A stretch of 38,884 nucleotides of DNA from Actinomycetes bacterium (GCA_025355765.1 JANXZB010000091.1:1-38884); one strand, 5' to 3'. Shown: positions 25,502 through 36,185, counted from the first letter of the stretch. The notes: generated from the letters alone by a model not told the origin. Translations and numbers: made by a program.

Positions 25502-26418
25502 GCGCTCTCCCCTTTTTTGTAATTGATACTTACAACATTGGAGTCAAAAGGTTTGCCGCGTTCTGATATTTCGCGTGCAATCTGCATATATGCAACTGCT
25601 CCCGGTGATACTGGGTCATAAGTCATAACGGTCTGTCCATACGAAGGTGCTTCAGATATTCTCACTGCGCGCGGAATCGGAATATCAATTAATTCATTCG
25701 GAAAATGCGAACGAACACTCGCGGCTACATCATTTGCAAGACGTGTTCGACTATCAAACATGGTGAGGACGATTGTGGTGAGTTTGAGGTCTGCGTTGAG
25801 CCTTTTGCGAACAATGGAATAAGTTTCCAATAATTGTGTGAGTCCCTCGAGGGCGTAATACTCGCACTGAATTGGAATCAACAATTCTTGCGCCGCTGCT
25901 AGAGCATTTACGGTGAGCAGGCCCAAACTTGGCGGGCAATCAATGAGGATGTAGTCATAGCCAATTCCTGCATTTTCACGCGTTTGGACTAGTTCTGTAA
26001 TGGCTTCCTTAAGCCGTAACTCACGGGCAACCATCGAGACCAAGTTGATTTCAGCCTGAGCCAGCGCCGTATTTGACGATATGCACTCGAGGTGGGCAAA
26101 TCCGGCCACCTTTTGCACGACAGATTCGATGGAAGCCGAGCCCATGAGGACTTCATAAATACCCTCGTTGGCTTGATGCTCAACACCAAGGGCGGTACTG
26201 GCATTTCCTTGCGGATCCAAGTCAATAACGAGGGTGCGCAGGCCCCCCATTGCAAGAGAGGCGGCGATATTAACCGTTGTAGTAGTCTTTCCGACTCCGC
26301 CTTTCTGGTTGGAGACAGAAAAAATGCGCAACCGTGCCGGTTTGGCCATCGCCTCTTTGAGGCGGCGCACGCCAATAACGGTTCTACTCTGAGTAGGTGT
26401 TTCACGTGAATCCGTCAC
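25498..26418 (-). CDS. parA: Chromosome-partitioning ATPase ParA
   Basis: Deviant-Walker ATPase of 306 residues that moves origin-bound ParB complexes. The P-loop is KGGVGKTTT at 39-47 (Lys44), followed by VIDLDPQGNAS and ILIDCPPSLGLLTVNAL. The start GTG 26418 gives a 30-residue N-terminal extension before the core, as in many actinobacterial ParA proteins; an internal ATG at 26349 is an alternative. A parS site overlaps codons near 2-7 if the GTG is used. The gene is followed by parB and preceded by rsmG. Confidence 0.96.
   Translation of the reverse strand: MTDSRETPTQSRTVIGVRRLKEAMAKPARLRIFSVSNQKGGVGKTTTTVNIAASLAMGGLRTLVIDLDPQGNASTALGVEHQANEGIYEVLMGSASIESVVQKVAGFAHLECISSNTALAQAEINLVSMVARELRLKEAITELVQTRENAGIGYDYILIDCPPSLGLLTVNALAAAQELLIPIQCEYYALEGLTQLLETYSIVRKRLNADLKLTTIVLTMFDSRTRLANDVAASVRSHFPNELIDIPIPRAVRISEAPSYGQTVMTYDPVSPGAVAYMQIAREISERGKPFDSNVVSINYKKGESA
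26398..26413. promoter_or_regulatory. parS site in the 5' end of parA
   Basis: TGTTTCACGTGAATCC matches the consensus parS TGTTTCACGTGAAACA at 14 of 16 positions, with the CACGTG core and the whole left half intact. It is expected to load ParB-CTP clamps near the origin, about 3 kb from dnaA. It overlaps the first codons of parA and encodes part of DSRETP. Confidence 0.88.
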
Positions 26419-26427
26419 AGGGGCTAG

Positions 26428-27018
26428 TTAACCAGCCTTTGGAAGTGAAATAACCCGTCCGAGCGGCAAGCCCTCGAGTTCAATTTCATAAAGGTGGGCT
26501 CCGCTGACCGTTTCAACTTCCTGTACGGCGCTCTCCCCTTTGATTGCCAGGAGGGCCCCTCCTTTCTTGACCAGATGCCAGCTTATTTTCTTCAGTTTTT
26601 CTAGAGGGGCCACGGCCCTAGCTGTCACAAAATCGGCCTTGAGTTTGAAATCTTGAGCTCGTCCCCGCAATACGGTGATATCCAGGCCCTCCACGGCCTC
26701 GCCCAGAAAATCTACTCTCCGCTGCAATGGCTCTATTAGAGTCACCTGCAAATCCGGACGAGCTAGAGCAATGGGAATTCCAGGTAGGCCCGCCCCTGAG
26801 CCGATATCAATAACCGAGGACCCTTCCGGAATCAGCGAGGTGACAGGAAGGGAGTTGAAAATGTGTCGGTCCCATATTCGCTCGGCCTCACGCGGTCCAA
26901 TGAGCCCGCGCTCAATGCCAACCGTCGCGAGGAGCTCGGCATAGCGTTCAATCTCTGCCTTTTTCATCGGGAAATAGAGGTCAAGAAGGGTTTCACGTGA
27001 AACCGGTACGAAGGTCAA
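26428..27018 (-). CDS. rsmG: 16S rRNA (guanine-N7) methyltransferase RsmG (GidB)
   Basis: SAM-dependent methyltransferase of 196 residues that methylates G527 (E. coli numbering) of 16S rRNA. It has RGLIGPREAERIWDRHIFNS, the SAM-binding motif VIDIGSGAGLPGIPIAL and the later TARAVAPLEKL segment. The start is TTG 27018, one base after the jag stop; the next in-frame ATG (26970) would cut into the N-terminal helix, so the TTG is favoured although the ribosome site is weak. A parS site lies within codons 5-10. Loss of this enzyme gives low-level streptomycin resistance in other bacteria. Confidence 0.94.
   Translation of the reverse strand: MTFVPVSRETLLDLYFPMKKAEIERYAELLATVGIERGLIGPREAERIWDRHIFNSLPVTSLIPEGSSVIDIGSGAGLPGIPIALARPDLQVTLIEPLQRRVDFLGEAVEGLDITVLRGRAQDFKLKADFVTARAVAPLEKLKKISWHLVKKGGALLAIKGESAVQEVETVSGAHLYEIELEGLPLGRVISLPKAG
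26989..27004. promoter_or_regulatory. parS site in the 5' end of rsmG
   Basis: GGTTTCACGTGAAACC is a perfect 16-base palindrome and matches the parS consensus TGTTTCACGTGAAACA at 14 of 16 positions, differing only at the two outermost symmetric bases. It lies 591 bases from the parA site and encodes VSRET in RsmG. Confidence 0.9.
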
Positions 27019-27019
27019 G

Positions 27020-27520
27020 TTAGTTAGGGAAAATTACTACACAGCGATCGGGGTCTTCCCCTTCAGATTCACTGGTAAGTCCAAGATCTTGAATAGTGTC
27101 GTGAATAATCTTCCGCTCAAAGGCATTCATGGGGGCCAACTTGAGGGAGCTCTTGGTCGAGGTCACCTCTTCAGCGCTCTCTTTGGCAAGTTTGCGGAGT
27201 TCATCCTTCCGTCCTGCCCGGTATCCATCAATATCAAGCATAAGACGGCTGCGATCGCCTGTGGATGTTTGAACTGCTAGGCGAGTGAGTTCTTGAATGG
27301 CGTCGAGTACTTCGCCTGATTTACCCACAAGGTGTCCGAGTTTCCCGCCAACAATGGCCAGGGCGGCCCGGTCGTTCTCGACGTCGATATCAATATCTCC
27401 GTCCAGATCGGTGATATCCAGCAATCCCTCAAGATAATCTGCGGCGATATCGCCCTCCTCCTCTAATTTGGCAACTAGAGAGGTTGTTGGCTCCTCGGCC
27501 TTCTTTGTATCAGTCATCAT
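27020..27520 (-). CDS. khpB: Jag/KhpB RNA-binding protein (KH and R3H domains)
   Basis: Protein of 166 residues with a KH domain (GxxG loop in VGKSGEVLDAIQELTRLAVQ) and a C-terminal R3H domain (LAPMNAFERKIIHDTIQD, ending with DRCVVIFP). The first ~35 residues are acidic, in place of the separate Jag_N domain of Firmicutes. By family knowledge it binds small and messenger RNAs and affects cell division and elongation, with KhpA as a partner. It lies between yidC and rsmG, the standard order. Confidence 0.94.
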   Translation of the reverse strand: MMTDTKKAEEPTTSLVAKLEEEGDIAADYLEGLLDITDLDGDIDIDVENDRAALAIVGGKLGHLVGKSGEVLDAIQELTRLAVQTSTGDRSRLMLDIDGYRAGRKDELRKLAKESAEEVTSTKSSLKLAPMNAFERKIIHDTIQDLGLTSESEGEDPDRCVVIFPN

Positions 27521-27583
27521 CTGCTCCTCACACCCTTGTTTTAACCCTTTTGTCGGGTTTACCCTAATTTAAACCTTTTTGTC

Positions 27584-28516
27584 CTACTTTGATTTCTTCT
27601 TGGACTTCCCTTGGGGCTTCTTCTTTGGTTGTTGGCGTTGACCTTTGGTTTCACCGGCGCCTGGTTCGGCAGTGATCTCCGGGGTGGTGGAATCCAGAAT
27701 CGGTCCACCGAGTTTGCGAGCCTTCTTGGCTTGGAGCTCTATGAAGGCCGGTGAGCCGGGAGTTGGATTTCGCTTGATCACGTAGAACTGCTGGCCCCAT
27801 GTCCAAAGGTTTGTTGTCGACCAATAAATCAGGACACCGATTGGGAAATTCACACCGGAAATCGCAAAAATAACTGGGAATGCGTACAACATAATCTTTT
27901 GCTGCTGCAACATCATGTTGTTGCTGGAATCCATCTTAGGCATGCCCTTGACCATCAATTGTCTCTGCGTGGTGAAGGTTGTAGCCGACATGAAAACAAT
28001 CAGTAGAACGGTAACAAGTTTTACGGCACCACTCGTTGAATTCAGGAACGTTGCAGAAATTGGAGCACCGAAGATGGTTGCATGCGCCGCGTTAATTACA
28101 TCGGCTTGAGTTAGAACGCCGTGAGCAACTGGTGGCTTCTTTCCGATTCCGTTTAAAACTGTAAAGAGGGCAAAGAATATTGGCGCCTGCGCCAATATTG
28201 GAAAGCATGAAGCCAAAGGATTTGTCTTGTGCTCTTTGTAGAGCTTCATCATCTCTTCAGATTGCTTCTGTCGATCGTCCTTATGCTTTTTTTGAATCTC
28301 TTTTAGATGTGGTTGAAGGGCAGTCAATGCTCGCTGGCTTTTGATCTGTTTTACAAAAAGCGGAATGAGAAGGATACGGATAAGAATTACCAGGCCGATA
28401 ATAGATAAGGCCCATGAAAGTCCGCTGTCGGCTCCAAACATAGGGGAGACCAATTTATGGATGGAAACAATCACCCAAGAAACAGCGATATATAAGGGTT
28501 TTAGGATAGAACTCAT
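27584..28516 (-). CDS. yidC: Membrane protein insertase YidC
   Basis: Oxa1/YidC/Alb3 insertase of 310 residues with five to six hydrophobic segments, the conserved arginine-containing first core helix ([19 protein letters not shown]) and the [13 protein letters not shown] helix. The C-terminal ~50 residues are Lys/Gln-rich (ending [13 protein letters not shown]), a basic tail that can contact ribosomes. It inserts membrane proteins alone or with SecYEG. Its start overlaps the yidD stop by four bases (ATGA). A perfect 11-bp inverted DNA repeat lies inside the gene at 28176-28199. Confidence 0.96.
   Translation of the reverse strand: MSSILKPLYIAVSWVIVSIHKLVSPMFGADSGLSWALSIIGLVILIRILLIPLFVKQIKSQRALTALQPHLKEIQKKHKDDRQKQSEEMMKLYKEHKTNPLASCFPILAQAPIFFALFTVLNGIGKKPPVAHGVLTQADVINAAHATIFGAPISATFLNSTSGAVKLVTVLLIVFMSATTFTTQRQLMVKGMPKMDSSNNMMLQQQKIMLYAFPVIFAISGVNFPIGVLIYWSTTNLWTWGQQFYVIKRNPTPGSPAFIELQAKKARKLGGPILDSTTPEITAEPGAGETKGQRQQPKKKPQGKSKKKSK
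28176..28199. repeat. Perfect inverted repeat inside yidC
   Basis: The arms AATATTGGCGC (28176-28186) and GCGCCAATATT (28189-28199) are exact reverse complements with a two-base spacer. In the mRNA this could fold into a ten-pair stem with a four-base loop. It encodes the near-symmetric peptide PILAQAPI of the conserved YidC helix, which explains part of the symmetry but not the matching third codon positions. Confidence 0.9.
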
Positions 28517-28785
28517 TGAGCAACGCCCCCGTTTATGTGTGATCTATCTATGGGTTGGAAAGTTGTTTTCTTGATTTTCGCCGGCACATAATCAACCCCG
28601 CCATGTGACCAAGGGTTGCAACGCACTAAGCGCCACAGAGCCATACCTAGCCCTTTGAGCCCATAAGTGGATATCGCCGTCACTGCGTAGGACGAACAAG
28701 AAGGGTAGTACTTGCACCTCGGCGGGAACATCGGGGAAATCCATTTCTGATACAGCTTGATAAGTTGCACAGCCAACGTTTTCAC
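28513..28785 (-). CDS. yidD: Membrane insertion efficiency factor YidD
   Basis: Small protein of 90 residues with the diagnostic pattern [18 protein letters not shown] and RCNPWSHGG, including three conserved cysteines. It begins with an amphipathic helix and assists YidC-dependent insertion at the inner face of the membrane. The start GTG 28785 overlaps the rnpA stop (GTGA), and its own stop overlaps yidC. Confidence 0.95.
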   Translation of the reverse strand: MKTLAVQLIKLYQKWISPMFPPRCKYYPSCSSYAVTAISTYGLKGLGMALWRLVRCNPWSHGGVDYVPAKIKKTTFQPIDRSHINGGVAQ

Positions 28786-29126
28786 CTCAGCGCCATGGCT
28801 TTCTCTACAAGTTTAGGGATTAAAGAATTGAGGTCTTTTTTAAGGTCTTGGCCGGCTGAACCCATCAGCGCACGTACAACAATGTGTGATCCTGACGGAA
28901 GGACGTCCAAGTGCTCCCGAAGGGAGTGCCGGAGTTGGCGGGCGACTCTGTGGCGCACAACGGATCCACCTACGCTTTTGCTAATTATTAATCCCGCTTG
29001 GGCAGGGGTACTCGTCATGGTTGGGTTGAGATACACAACAAGAAATTTACTCGATACTCGAAAACCACTTTTTGTTGTTCGCGCGAAATCATTCGGCGAA
29101 GTGAGCCGTGCGTAGCGTGGTAGCAC
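28782..29126 (-). CDS. rnpA: Ribonuclease P protein component
   Basis: Protein subunit of RNase P, 114 residues, which with the RNA subunit (not in this window) matures tRNA 5' ends. It begins [21 protein letters not shown] and contains the RNR-type motif as [21 protein letters not shown], with His in the middle position as in many actinobacteria. The start is GTG 29126, nine bases after rpmH. Its stop overlaps yidD. Confidence 0.95.
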   Translation of the reverse strand: MLPRYARLTSPNDFARTTKSGFRVSSKFLVVYLNPTMTSTPAQAGLIISKSVGGSVVRHRVARQLRHSLREHLDVLPSGSHIVVRALMGSAGQDLKKDLNSLIPKLVEKAMALR

Positions 29127-29135
29127 GTGAGGTTG

Positions 29136-29276
29136 TTACGCGGACAGGCGTGCGCGACCCTTTGCGCGGCGAGCTCCGAGAATTGCTCGACCTGCTCGAG
29201 TTGCCATACGGGCGCGGAAACCATGTTTCTTCGCTCGCCGACGTACGTTCGGCTGGTAGGTGCGCTTGGTCGACAT
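29136..29276 (-). CDS. rpmH: 50S ribosomal protein L34
   Basis: Very basic protein of 46 residues. It starts [20 protein letters not shown] and ends [11 protein letters not shown], the full L34 pattern, with one extra residue near the N-terminus compared with the common 45. An AAGGAG ribosome site lies about eight bases before ATG 29276. It is the first gene of the leftward rpmH-rnpA-yidD-yidC-jag-rsmG-parAB run and divergent from dnaA. Confidence 0.97.
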   Translation of the reverse strand: MSTKRTYQPNVRRRAKKHGFRARMATRAGRAILGARRAKGRARLSA

Positions 29277-29404
29277 GAGAGGGCTCCTTGAAAATTCTTA
29301 TATTTCGATTAATTGGAACAAGGAGGTAACGGTAGAGGTCTGGGGATAAGAGGGTCAAACTGGGGTCCGAGGGATGAGGTGGCACCCCTTCCGCTGGTTA
29401 TAGT

Positions 29405-29520
29405 TGTGGATAACTACTTGCTTTTATCCGGTAACCCCTCTATTTTTTCATCCTCCCTACAGGGCACTTGAGCCTCAACCTTTGGTTTAGACCACAGCCT
29501 GTGGATAACGTTGTGGATGA
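29405..29520. promoter_or_regulatory. DnaA boxes in the rpmH-dnaA gap
   Basis: The 263-base gap between rpmH and dnaA holds two exact DnaA boxes in reverse orientation, TGTGGATAA at 29405-29413 and 29500-29508, and one one-mismatch box, TGTGGATGA at 29512-29520. They lie directly upstream of the dnaA start (29540), so DnaA autoregulation is likely; they may also form part of a two-part origin. The rest of the gap must hold the dnaA and rpmH promoters, but no confident -35/-10 pair was found. Confidence 0.8.
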
Positions 29521-29539
29521 ATTTTGAGAGGTTAGGTTT

Positions 29540-30946
29540 ATGACCCTAGTTGAGAATGACCTGGCCGAACTCTGGACCCGAGTCATCACAGACGTCGAGA
29601 TCGACACCCCTCAACACAGGGCTTTTCTCTCCCTCACTAAACCGCTGGGTCTACTGAAGGGCAACGGGGTCACCAACCTCTTGGTCGCGGCCCCAAACGC
29701 TTTTGCTAAGGATGTCCTAGAGACCCGCCTTCGAAATGTGGTGAGTGAAGTTCTCTCGCGCGAGCTTGGAGAGAAAACAAATATCGCCGTGACTATTGAT
29801 GAGGCTTTGGAATTGCCCAATCCACCGCAGCCGGAGATAGAAATTGAATTTATCGCACCTAAGGTGGGCACTGGTCGAGATGATCGCGCCTCCAACAAGA
29901 GCAGCGAGGTCTCACAATTAAACCCTCGCTACATTTTTGAAACATTTGTTATCGGCGCCTCAAACCGTTTTGCCCATGCAGCGGCGGTGGCGGTGGCCGA
30001 GGCGCCAGCCAAGGCATATAACCCGTTATTTATATATGGTGAATCAGGATTGGGTAAAACCCACTTGTTGCACGCTATCGGCGCATACGCCAAAGAGTTA
30101 TATGGCGGAGTCCGAGTTAGGTACGTCTCGAGTGAGGAATTTACCAACGACTTTATTAACTCTATCCGTGACGACAAGGCATCCGTCTTTCAAAGACGGT
30201 ATAGAGATCTCGACGTATTGTTAGTTGATGACATTCAGTTCTTGGAGAACAAAGAACGCACCCAGGAAGAGTTTTTTCACACTTTTAACACTTTATACAA
30301 CGCCAATAAGCAGATCGTTATTTCAAGTGATAGGCCGCCTAAACAACTCACCACTTTAGAGGACCGGCTTCGCTCTCGTTTTGAGTGGGGGTTAATTACT
30401 GACATCCAGCCTCCTGAGCTTGAGACTCGAATTGCCATCCTTAGAAAGAAAGCTGCTCAGGACAAATTGAATGCACCAGATGATGTTCTTGAATACATTG
30501 CCAGCAAGATTTCGACCAATATCCGCGAATTAGAGGGTGCTCTTATCCGTGTGACGGCATTCGCCAGTTTGAACCGGCAAGGCGTCGATTTGAGTTTGGC
30601 TGAGATTGTTCTTAAAGATCTCATCCCTAATGAATCTTCTCTAGAAATCACTAGCGCCACCATTATGGCTCAGACGGCCGCTTATTTCAGTTTGACCTTG
30701 GATGACCTTTGCGGAACTTCTCGTTCGAGGGTTCTGGTCAATGCCCGCCAGATTGCAATGTATTTGTGCCGAGAACTCACCGAACTTTCACTTCCTAAAA
30801 TTGGGCAGCTTTTCGGTGGTAGGGACCACACCACTGTGATGCATGCAGATCGCAAGATCCGCCAACTTATGGCCGAGCGCCGTTCTATCTACAACCAGGT
30901 CACCGAACTCACCAACAGGATAAAACAGCAGGCTAAAAATGGTTGA
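29540..30946 (+). CDS. dnaA: Chromosomal replication initiator DnaA
   Basis: AAA+ initiator of 468 residues. Domain I is at about 1-85, a short linker follows, and domain III begins at [22 protein letters not shown] in part, with Walker A GESGLGKT (167-174) and Walker [11 protein letters not shown]. Domain IV ends with the DNA-binding signature [11 protein letters not shown]. The linker (domain II) is short, much shorter than in Streptomyces, which fits a compact genome. ATG 29540 has an AGAGG site about nine bases upstream. Confidence 0.98.
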   Translation: MTLVENDLAELWTRVITDVEIDTPQHRAFLSLTKPLGLLKGNGVTNLLVAAPNAFAKDVLETRLRNVVSEVLSRELGEKTNIAVTIDEALELPNPPQPEIEIEFIAPKVGTGRDDRASNKSSEVSQLNPRYIFETFVIGASNRFAHAAAVAVAEAPAKAYNPLFIYGESGLGKTHLLHAIGAYAKELYGGVRVRYVSSEEFTNDFINSIRDDKASVFQRRYRDLDVLLVDDIQFLENKERTQEEFFHTFNTLYNANKQIVISSDRPPKQLTTLEDRLRSRFEWGLITDIQPPELETRIAILRKKAAQDKLNAPDDVLEYIASKISTNIRELEGALIRVTAFASLNRQGVDLSLAEIVLKDLIPNESSLEITSATIMAQTAAYFSLTLDDLCGTSRSRVLVNARQIAMYLCRELTELSLPKIGQLFGGRDHTTVMHADRKIRQLMAERRSIYNQVTELTNRIKQQAKNG

Positions 30947-31315
30947 TTTGAGCGAGATGTCCTTTTTGCGGGTATTTACCCCCAGGGTGTGCAAAAACTG
31001 TGGATAACTGTGGATGAATTCCCTTTCCTTGTGGGTTTAGCTCGTTTTTACAACTTTTAAAGGTTGGGGCAAGGTCTGAAGTTCTTGGTTTTGTCAGAGT
31101 TATCCAGATGAGAAGGCAGGTTATTAACAGGCTAGGAAAGAGGAAACGCTGAGGCGATGAGGGGTTTTACCTCTTTCCCACAGATTCAGGCTCTGGTTAC
31201 TACGACTATATATAACTATTTAAAGGTTGAAGGTGGAGAACTTTATGAAAGACTTGAAAGCACAGGCACCTCTGTTAGAGGTTAGCGAGCGACTAGACGT
31301 TACGAGAGGTGCGGC
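30947..31315. other. Probable origin of replication (oriC), dnaA-dnaN gap
   Basis: This is the longest gene-free stretch in the window (369 bases) and has the position of oriC in most actinobacteria. It contains an exact DnaA box TGTGGATAA (30999-31007), a one-mismatch box TGTGGATGA (31009-31017) and the one-mismatch TTATCCAGA in the opposite orientation (31100-31108). An AT-rich run at 31205-31224 (ctatatataactatttaaa) is a candidate unwinding element. The 11-mer TTTAAAGGTTG occurs twice (31056-31066 and 31219-31229). A short hairpin ACCTCT-GTT-AGAGGT (31268-31282) lies before dnaN. Far fewer boxes are visible than in Streptomyces origins. Confidence 0.82.
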
Positions 31316-32446
31316 GTGAAATTTACCGTCGAGCAACAAACCCTGGCAGATGCCGTAAGTTGGGTTTCCAGAAGTCTTTCAAATCGACCCATAATGACGG
31401 CCCTTCTTGGAATTGTTATTGATGTTGAGAAAGATCAAGTTTTTCTTTCAGGCTCTGATTTAGAAACATCAAGCAAAGTTCATTTCTCCGCCGATATTAA
31501 TCAGACCGGAAAAGTACTTGTACCCGGGAAACTTCTCGCTGAAATTTCGCGCTCCTTGCCAAACAAACCAGTAACAGTGCAACTGGATGGATCCAGGGTG
31601 TTGGTTACCTCAGGCACGGCCAAATTCACATTGCCGACACTTTCTTTAAATGATTACCCAACTTTGCCGGAACTGCCAGAAACTACCGGAATGATTCCCA
31701 GTGACATTTTTGCGACAGCCGTAGCGCAAGTTGCTGTAGCCGCCGGTCGAGATGATTCACTTCCAACACTCACAGGCATCCATGTTGAGATCAACCACGA
31801 CACAATTACTTTGGCTGCGACAGATCGTTATCGCTTAGCAGTCAGGGAAGTTCAATGGCAGGCAACTACGCCAGACTTAGAGACATCTGCGTTGCTGCGG
31901 GCAAGGACTCTGGCCGAAGCTGCCAAATCCTTAGTAGGAATAAAAACACTTTCAATTTCGCTAACTCCTGCAGCATCACATGATCGTTTGGTTGGATTTA
32001 TTAGCGACGGCAAATCAATGACTTCAAGAATGCTAGATGGGACCTTCCCTCCCTATAGGCATCTACTCCCACAAAATATTACGACGACTGCAGTCGTTGA
32101 AGTTGCCCTGTTGCTAGATTCAGTCCGACGTGTCGCGTTAGTGACTGACAAAACGGTTCCACTTCGGCTTTCCTTTAACGAATTCACACTAGAGCTTGAA
32201 GCAGGCGCCGGGGAAGAAGCTCAAGCAACTGAAGTTTTGGATATTTCATTAATAGGCGAGCCAATATCGATAGCTTTCAACCCAACATTCCTAGCGGACG
32301 GGTTGCAGGCTGTTGGAACCCCATACGTCCAGATTTCATTTACTGGATCTAATAAGCCAGCAATTCTTACAGGGAAGCAAGAGAGAGATGGTGAGCCGAT
32401 AGAGAACTATCGGTACCTCCTAATGCCGATGCGCTACGCCTCATAA
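31316..32446 (+). CDS. dnaN: DNA polymerase III sliding clamp (beta subunit)
   Basis: Ring-forming clamp of 376 residues with three repeated clamp domains (about 1-120, 128-245, 250-376). It starts MKFTVEQQTLADAVSWVSRSL and ends YRYLLMPMRY, both typical of the family. The start GTG 31316 has a GAGAGGTG ribosome site five bases upstream. recF follows after four bases; the gnd gene that separates dnaN and recF in Streptomyces is not present. Confidence 0.97.
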   Translation: MKFTVEQQTLADAVSWVSRSLSNRPIMTALLGIVIDVEKDQVFLSGSDLETSSKVHFSADINQTGKVLVPGKLLAEISRSLPNKPVTVQLDGSRVLVTSGTAKFTLPTLSLNDYPTLPELPETTGMIPSDIFATAVAQVAVAAGRDDSLPTLTGIHVEINHDTITLAATDRYRLAVREVQWQATTPDLETSALLRARTLAEAAKSLVGIKTLSISLTPAASHDRLVGFISDGKSMTSRMLDGTFPPYRHLLPQNITTTAVVEVALLLDSVRRVALVTDKTVPLRLSFNEFTLELEAGAGEEAQATEVLDISLIGEPISIAFNPTFLADGLQAVGTPYVQISFTGSNKPAILTGKQERDGEPIENYRYLLMPMRYAS

Positions 32447-32450
32447 ATGG

Positions 32451-33545
32451 ATGCGAATAAACCAACTCTCCCTTACAAGTTTTAGGTCCTACCCTCAACT
32501 AGACCTAACCTTCCAACCTGGCGCCACGACTTTTATTGGCGACAACGGTTCCGGTAAAACCAATATCGCCGAAGCAATTATTTACCTCTCATTTCTCTCC
32601 TCGCACCGCGTCTCGCAGAATCAACCACTAATTGCATTAGGAGCGGAACAGGCCGTGATCCGAGCAGAAATAACACGGGATGATCGAACCCTCCAAGTGG
32701 ATTTAGAAATCAATTCCAATAAAGCAAACAGAGCGCGTCTAAACCAAAACCCAGTAAGAAGCCAAAGGGAGATATTGGGGGCATGCCAGAGCGTCTATTT
32801 TTCGCCTGAAGATTTGGATTTAGTTAAAGGTGAACCAACAACAAGACGAGATTTTCTAGACAAGCTTCTCATTACGAGATCTCCCAGACTTGCCGGAGTG
32901 ATGAGTGATTACGAAAGAATTATCAAGCAGAGAAATGCTCTTTTAAAAACCCGTTCCCCACAAAGCTCATTGATTCCTTGGAATGAGCAACTAATCTCCG
33001 TCGGTTCAGCGCTAACTACCGAACGAATAAGACTTTGCGAGGCTCTCAACCCTTGGGCTGCTGAAAACTACGCGAATTTGAATGAGGTTAGACCGATGGA
33101 AATCTCATATAAGTCATCTACCAAGGAACTTTCAAATAGCCTAGAAGAGAATAAAATCATTTTAGAGAGGAAACTAGAGGAGGTTCAATATCAAGAAGTC
33201 GAGCGCGGAGTGACTCTTGTAGGACCACATCGAGATGATCTACATCTGCAACTCGGGCAATTTCCTGCAAAGGGCTATGCCAGCCACGGCGAATCTTGGT
33301 CCATAGCAATTTCATTGCGGTTGGGAGCTTTCAACCTTTTGAAAAGCGAAGGGGCAGAGCCAATACTTATTCTCGATGATGTATTTTCTGAACTAGATAC
33401 CTACAGACGGATGCAATTGATGAAAACCACTCAAATTGCCGAACAGACGATTATTACTGCCGCAGTTGAGAGTGATCTCCCGCCCGGCCTAGAGACCCAG
33501 CGCCTCTATGTTCAACCAGGTCGAGTTTTCAGCGCGAGGCAGTGA
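32451..33545 (+). CDS. recF: DNA replication and repair protein RecF
   Basis: SMC-like ATPase of 364 residues acting with RecO/RecR to load RecA at gaps. It starts MRINQLSLTSFRSY, has Walker A GDNGSGKT (30-37), the YFSPEDLDLVKGEPTTRRDFLD segment, and near the end a Walker B with ILILDDVFSELD. It is tightly placed between dnaN and dciA; its TGA overlaps the dciA start (TGATG). Confidence 0.96.
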   Translation: MRINQLSLTSFRSYPQLDLTFQPGATTFIGDNGSGKTNIAEAIIYLSFLSSHRVSQNQPLIALGAEQAVIRAEITRDDRTLQVDLEINSNKANRARLNQNPVRSQREILGACQSVYFSPEDLDLVKGEPTTRRDFLDKLLITRSPRLAGVMSDYERIIKQRNALLKTRSPQSSLIPWNEQLISVGSALTTERIRLCEALNPWAAENYANLNEVRPMEISYKSSTKELSNSLEENKIILERKLEEVQYQEVERGVTLVGPHRDDLHLQLGQFPAKGYASHGESWSIAISLRLGAFNLLKSEGAEPILILDDVFSELDTYRRMQLMKTTQIAEQTIITAAVESDLPPGLETQRLYVQPGRVFSARQ

Positions 33546-34015
33546 TGGCAAAGCGGGATTTAGCATTGGATCTTTTCCATTCTTTCCAAAATGGAAAAAG
33601 AAAAACCAAAAAACCAATACGTGAGAGCGAACCGTCGACAAATAATCCGGATCTATCCAACGGGCCACAACTTCTTAAAGATGTTCTCGCCCAGGTAATT
33701 CGAGAGCGCGATTGGAAAGGCGGGATCGCCGAAGGAACACTTTTTTCCACGTGGGCAGAGGTTATAGGTCCTGAAATTTCCCTTCACGCCACCCCGATTT
33801 CATTACTTGAGGGCGTGTTGACGATCCAGACCTCATCAACTGCCTGGGCAGTCCAACTCCAACTTATCGGACCCGATCTTCTGTCCACGATTCGGGCCAG
33901 TTCTCCGGGGGCGTTGGTGGATTCGCTCTCGATCATCGGGCCCCATGGACCCTCCTGGAAGAAGGGAGTCCGAACAATCCGGGGAGCAAAAGGCCCACGC
34001 GATACCTATGGATAA
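33545..34015 (+). CDS. dciA: DUF721 protein, probable DciA helicase operator
   Basis: Protein of 156 residues with a basic N-terminal third and a DUF721 domain (about 45-125: LLKDVLAQVIRERDW, TLFSTWAEVIGPEISLHATP, then LTIQTSSTAWAVQLQLI). DUF721 proteins are the DciA family, which interact with and load DnaB in bacteria lacking DnaC/DnaI; position between recF and gyrB (Rv0004 in mycobacteria) agrees. ATG 33545 is preferred to GTG 33542 because a GAGG site then has a better spacing. Confidence 0.9.
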   Translation: MAKRDLALDLFHSFQNGKRKTKKPIRESEPSTNNPDLSNGPQLLKDVLAQVIRERDWKGGIAEGTLFSTWAEVIGPEISLHATPISLLEGVLTIQTSSTAWAVQLQLIGPDLLSTIRASSPGALVDSLSIIGPHGPSWKKGVRTIRGAKGPRDTYG

Positions 34016-34151
34016 AGCCCTATCACACCCCACTCCCAATAGGAACCTTCACCCCTGGTAACTTCTCGCCTCTACACCCACTTCTAAGGCTTATCTGCGC
34101 TACAAGGAATCTGAATTCAAAGTAGGATGGCGGGGTGCTCACAGGGATATT

Positions 34152-34174
34152 CTCCCTAGAAGGCCGCTAGGGAG
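34152..34174 (+). promoter_or_regulatory. Perfect hairpin in the gyrB leader
   Basis: The 208-base dciA-gyrB gap contains an exact 8-bp inverted repeat, CTCCCTAG (34152-34159) and CTAGGGAG (34167-34174), with a seven-base loop, ending 49 bases before the gyrB GTG. No T-run follows, so it is not a standard terminator. It could be an mRNA structure or an operator. A weak TAGGAT -10-like hexamer lies at 34123-34128, which would place the hairpin in the 5' leader. Nothing else is recognised in the gap. Confidence 0.45.
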
Positions 34175-34214
34175 CCCTTCCTTATTTGAGGCTGGGTGAA
34201 CGCAAGGCAAGTAA

Positions 34215-36185
<1,971 letters not shown>

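Noticed and set aside
29118-29131. Third parS-like site around CACGTG at the rnpA start
   Set aside because: Only the six-base core matches; the flanks (TAG and AGG) lack the TTT/AAA arms needed for parS.
33743-33758. parS-like CACGTG in dciA
   Set aside because: Flanks TTC and GGC break the arms; too many mismatches to the consensus.
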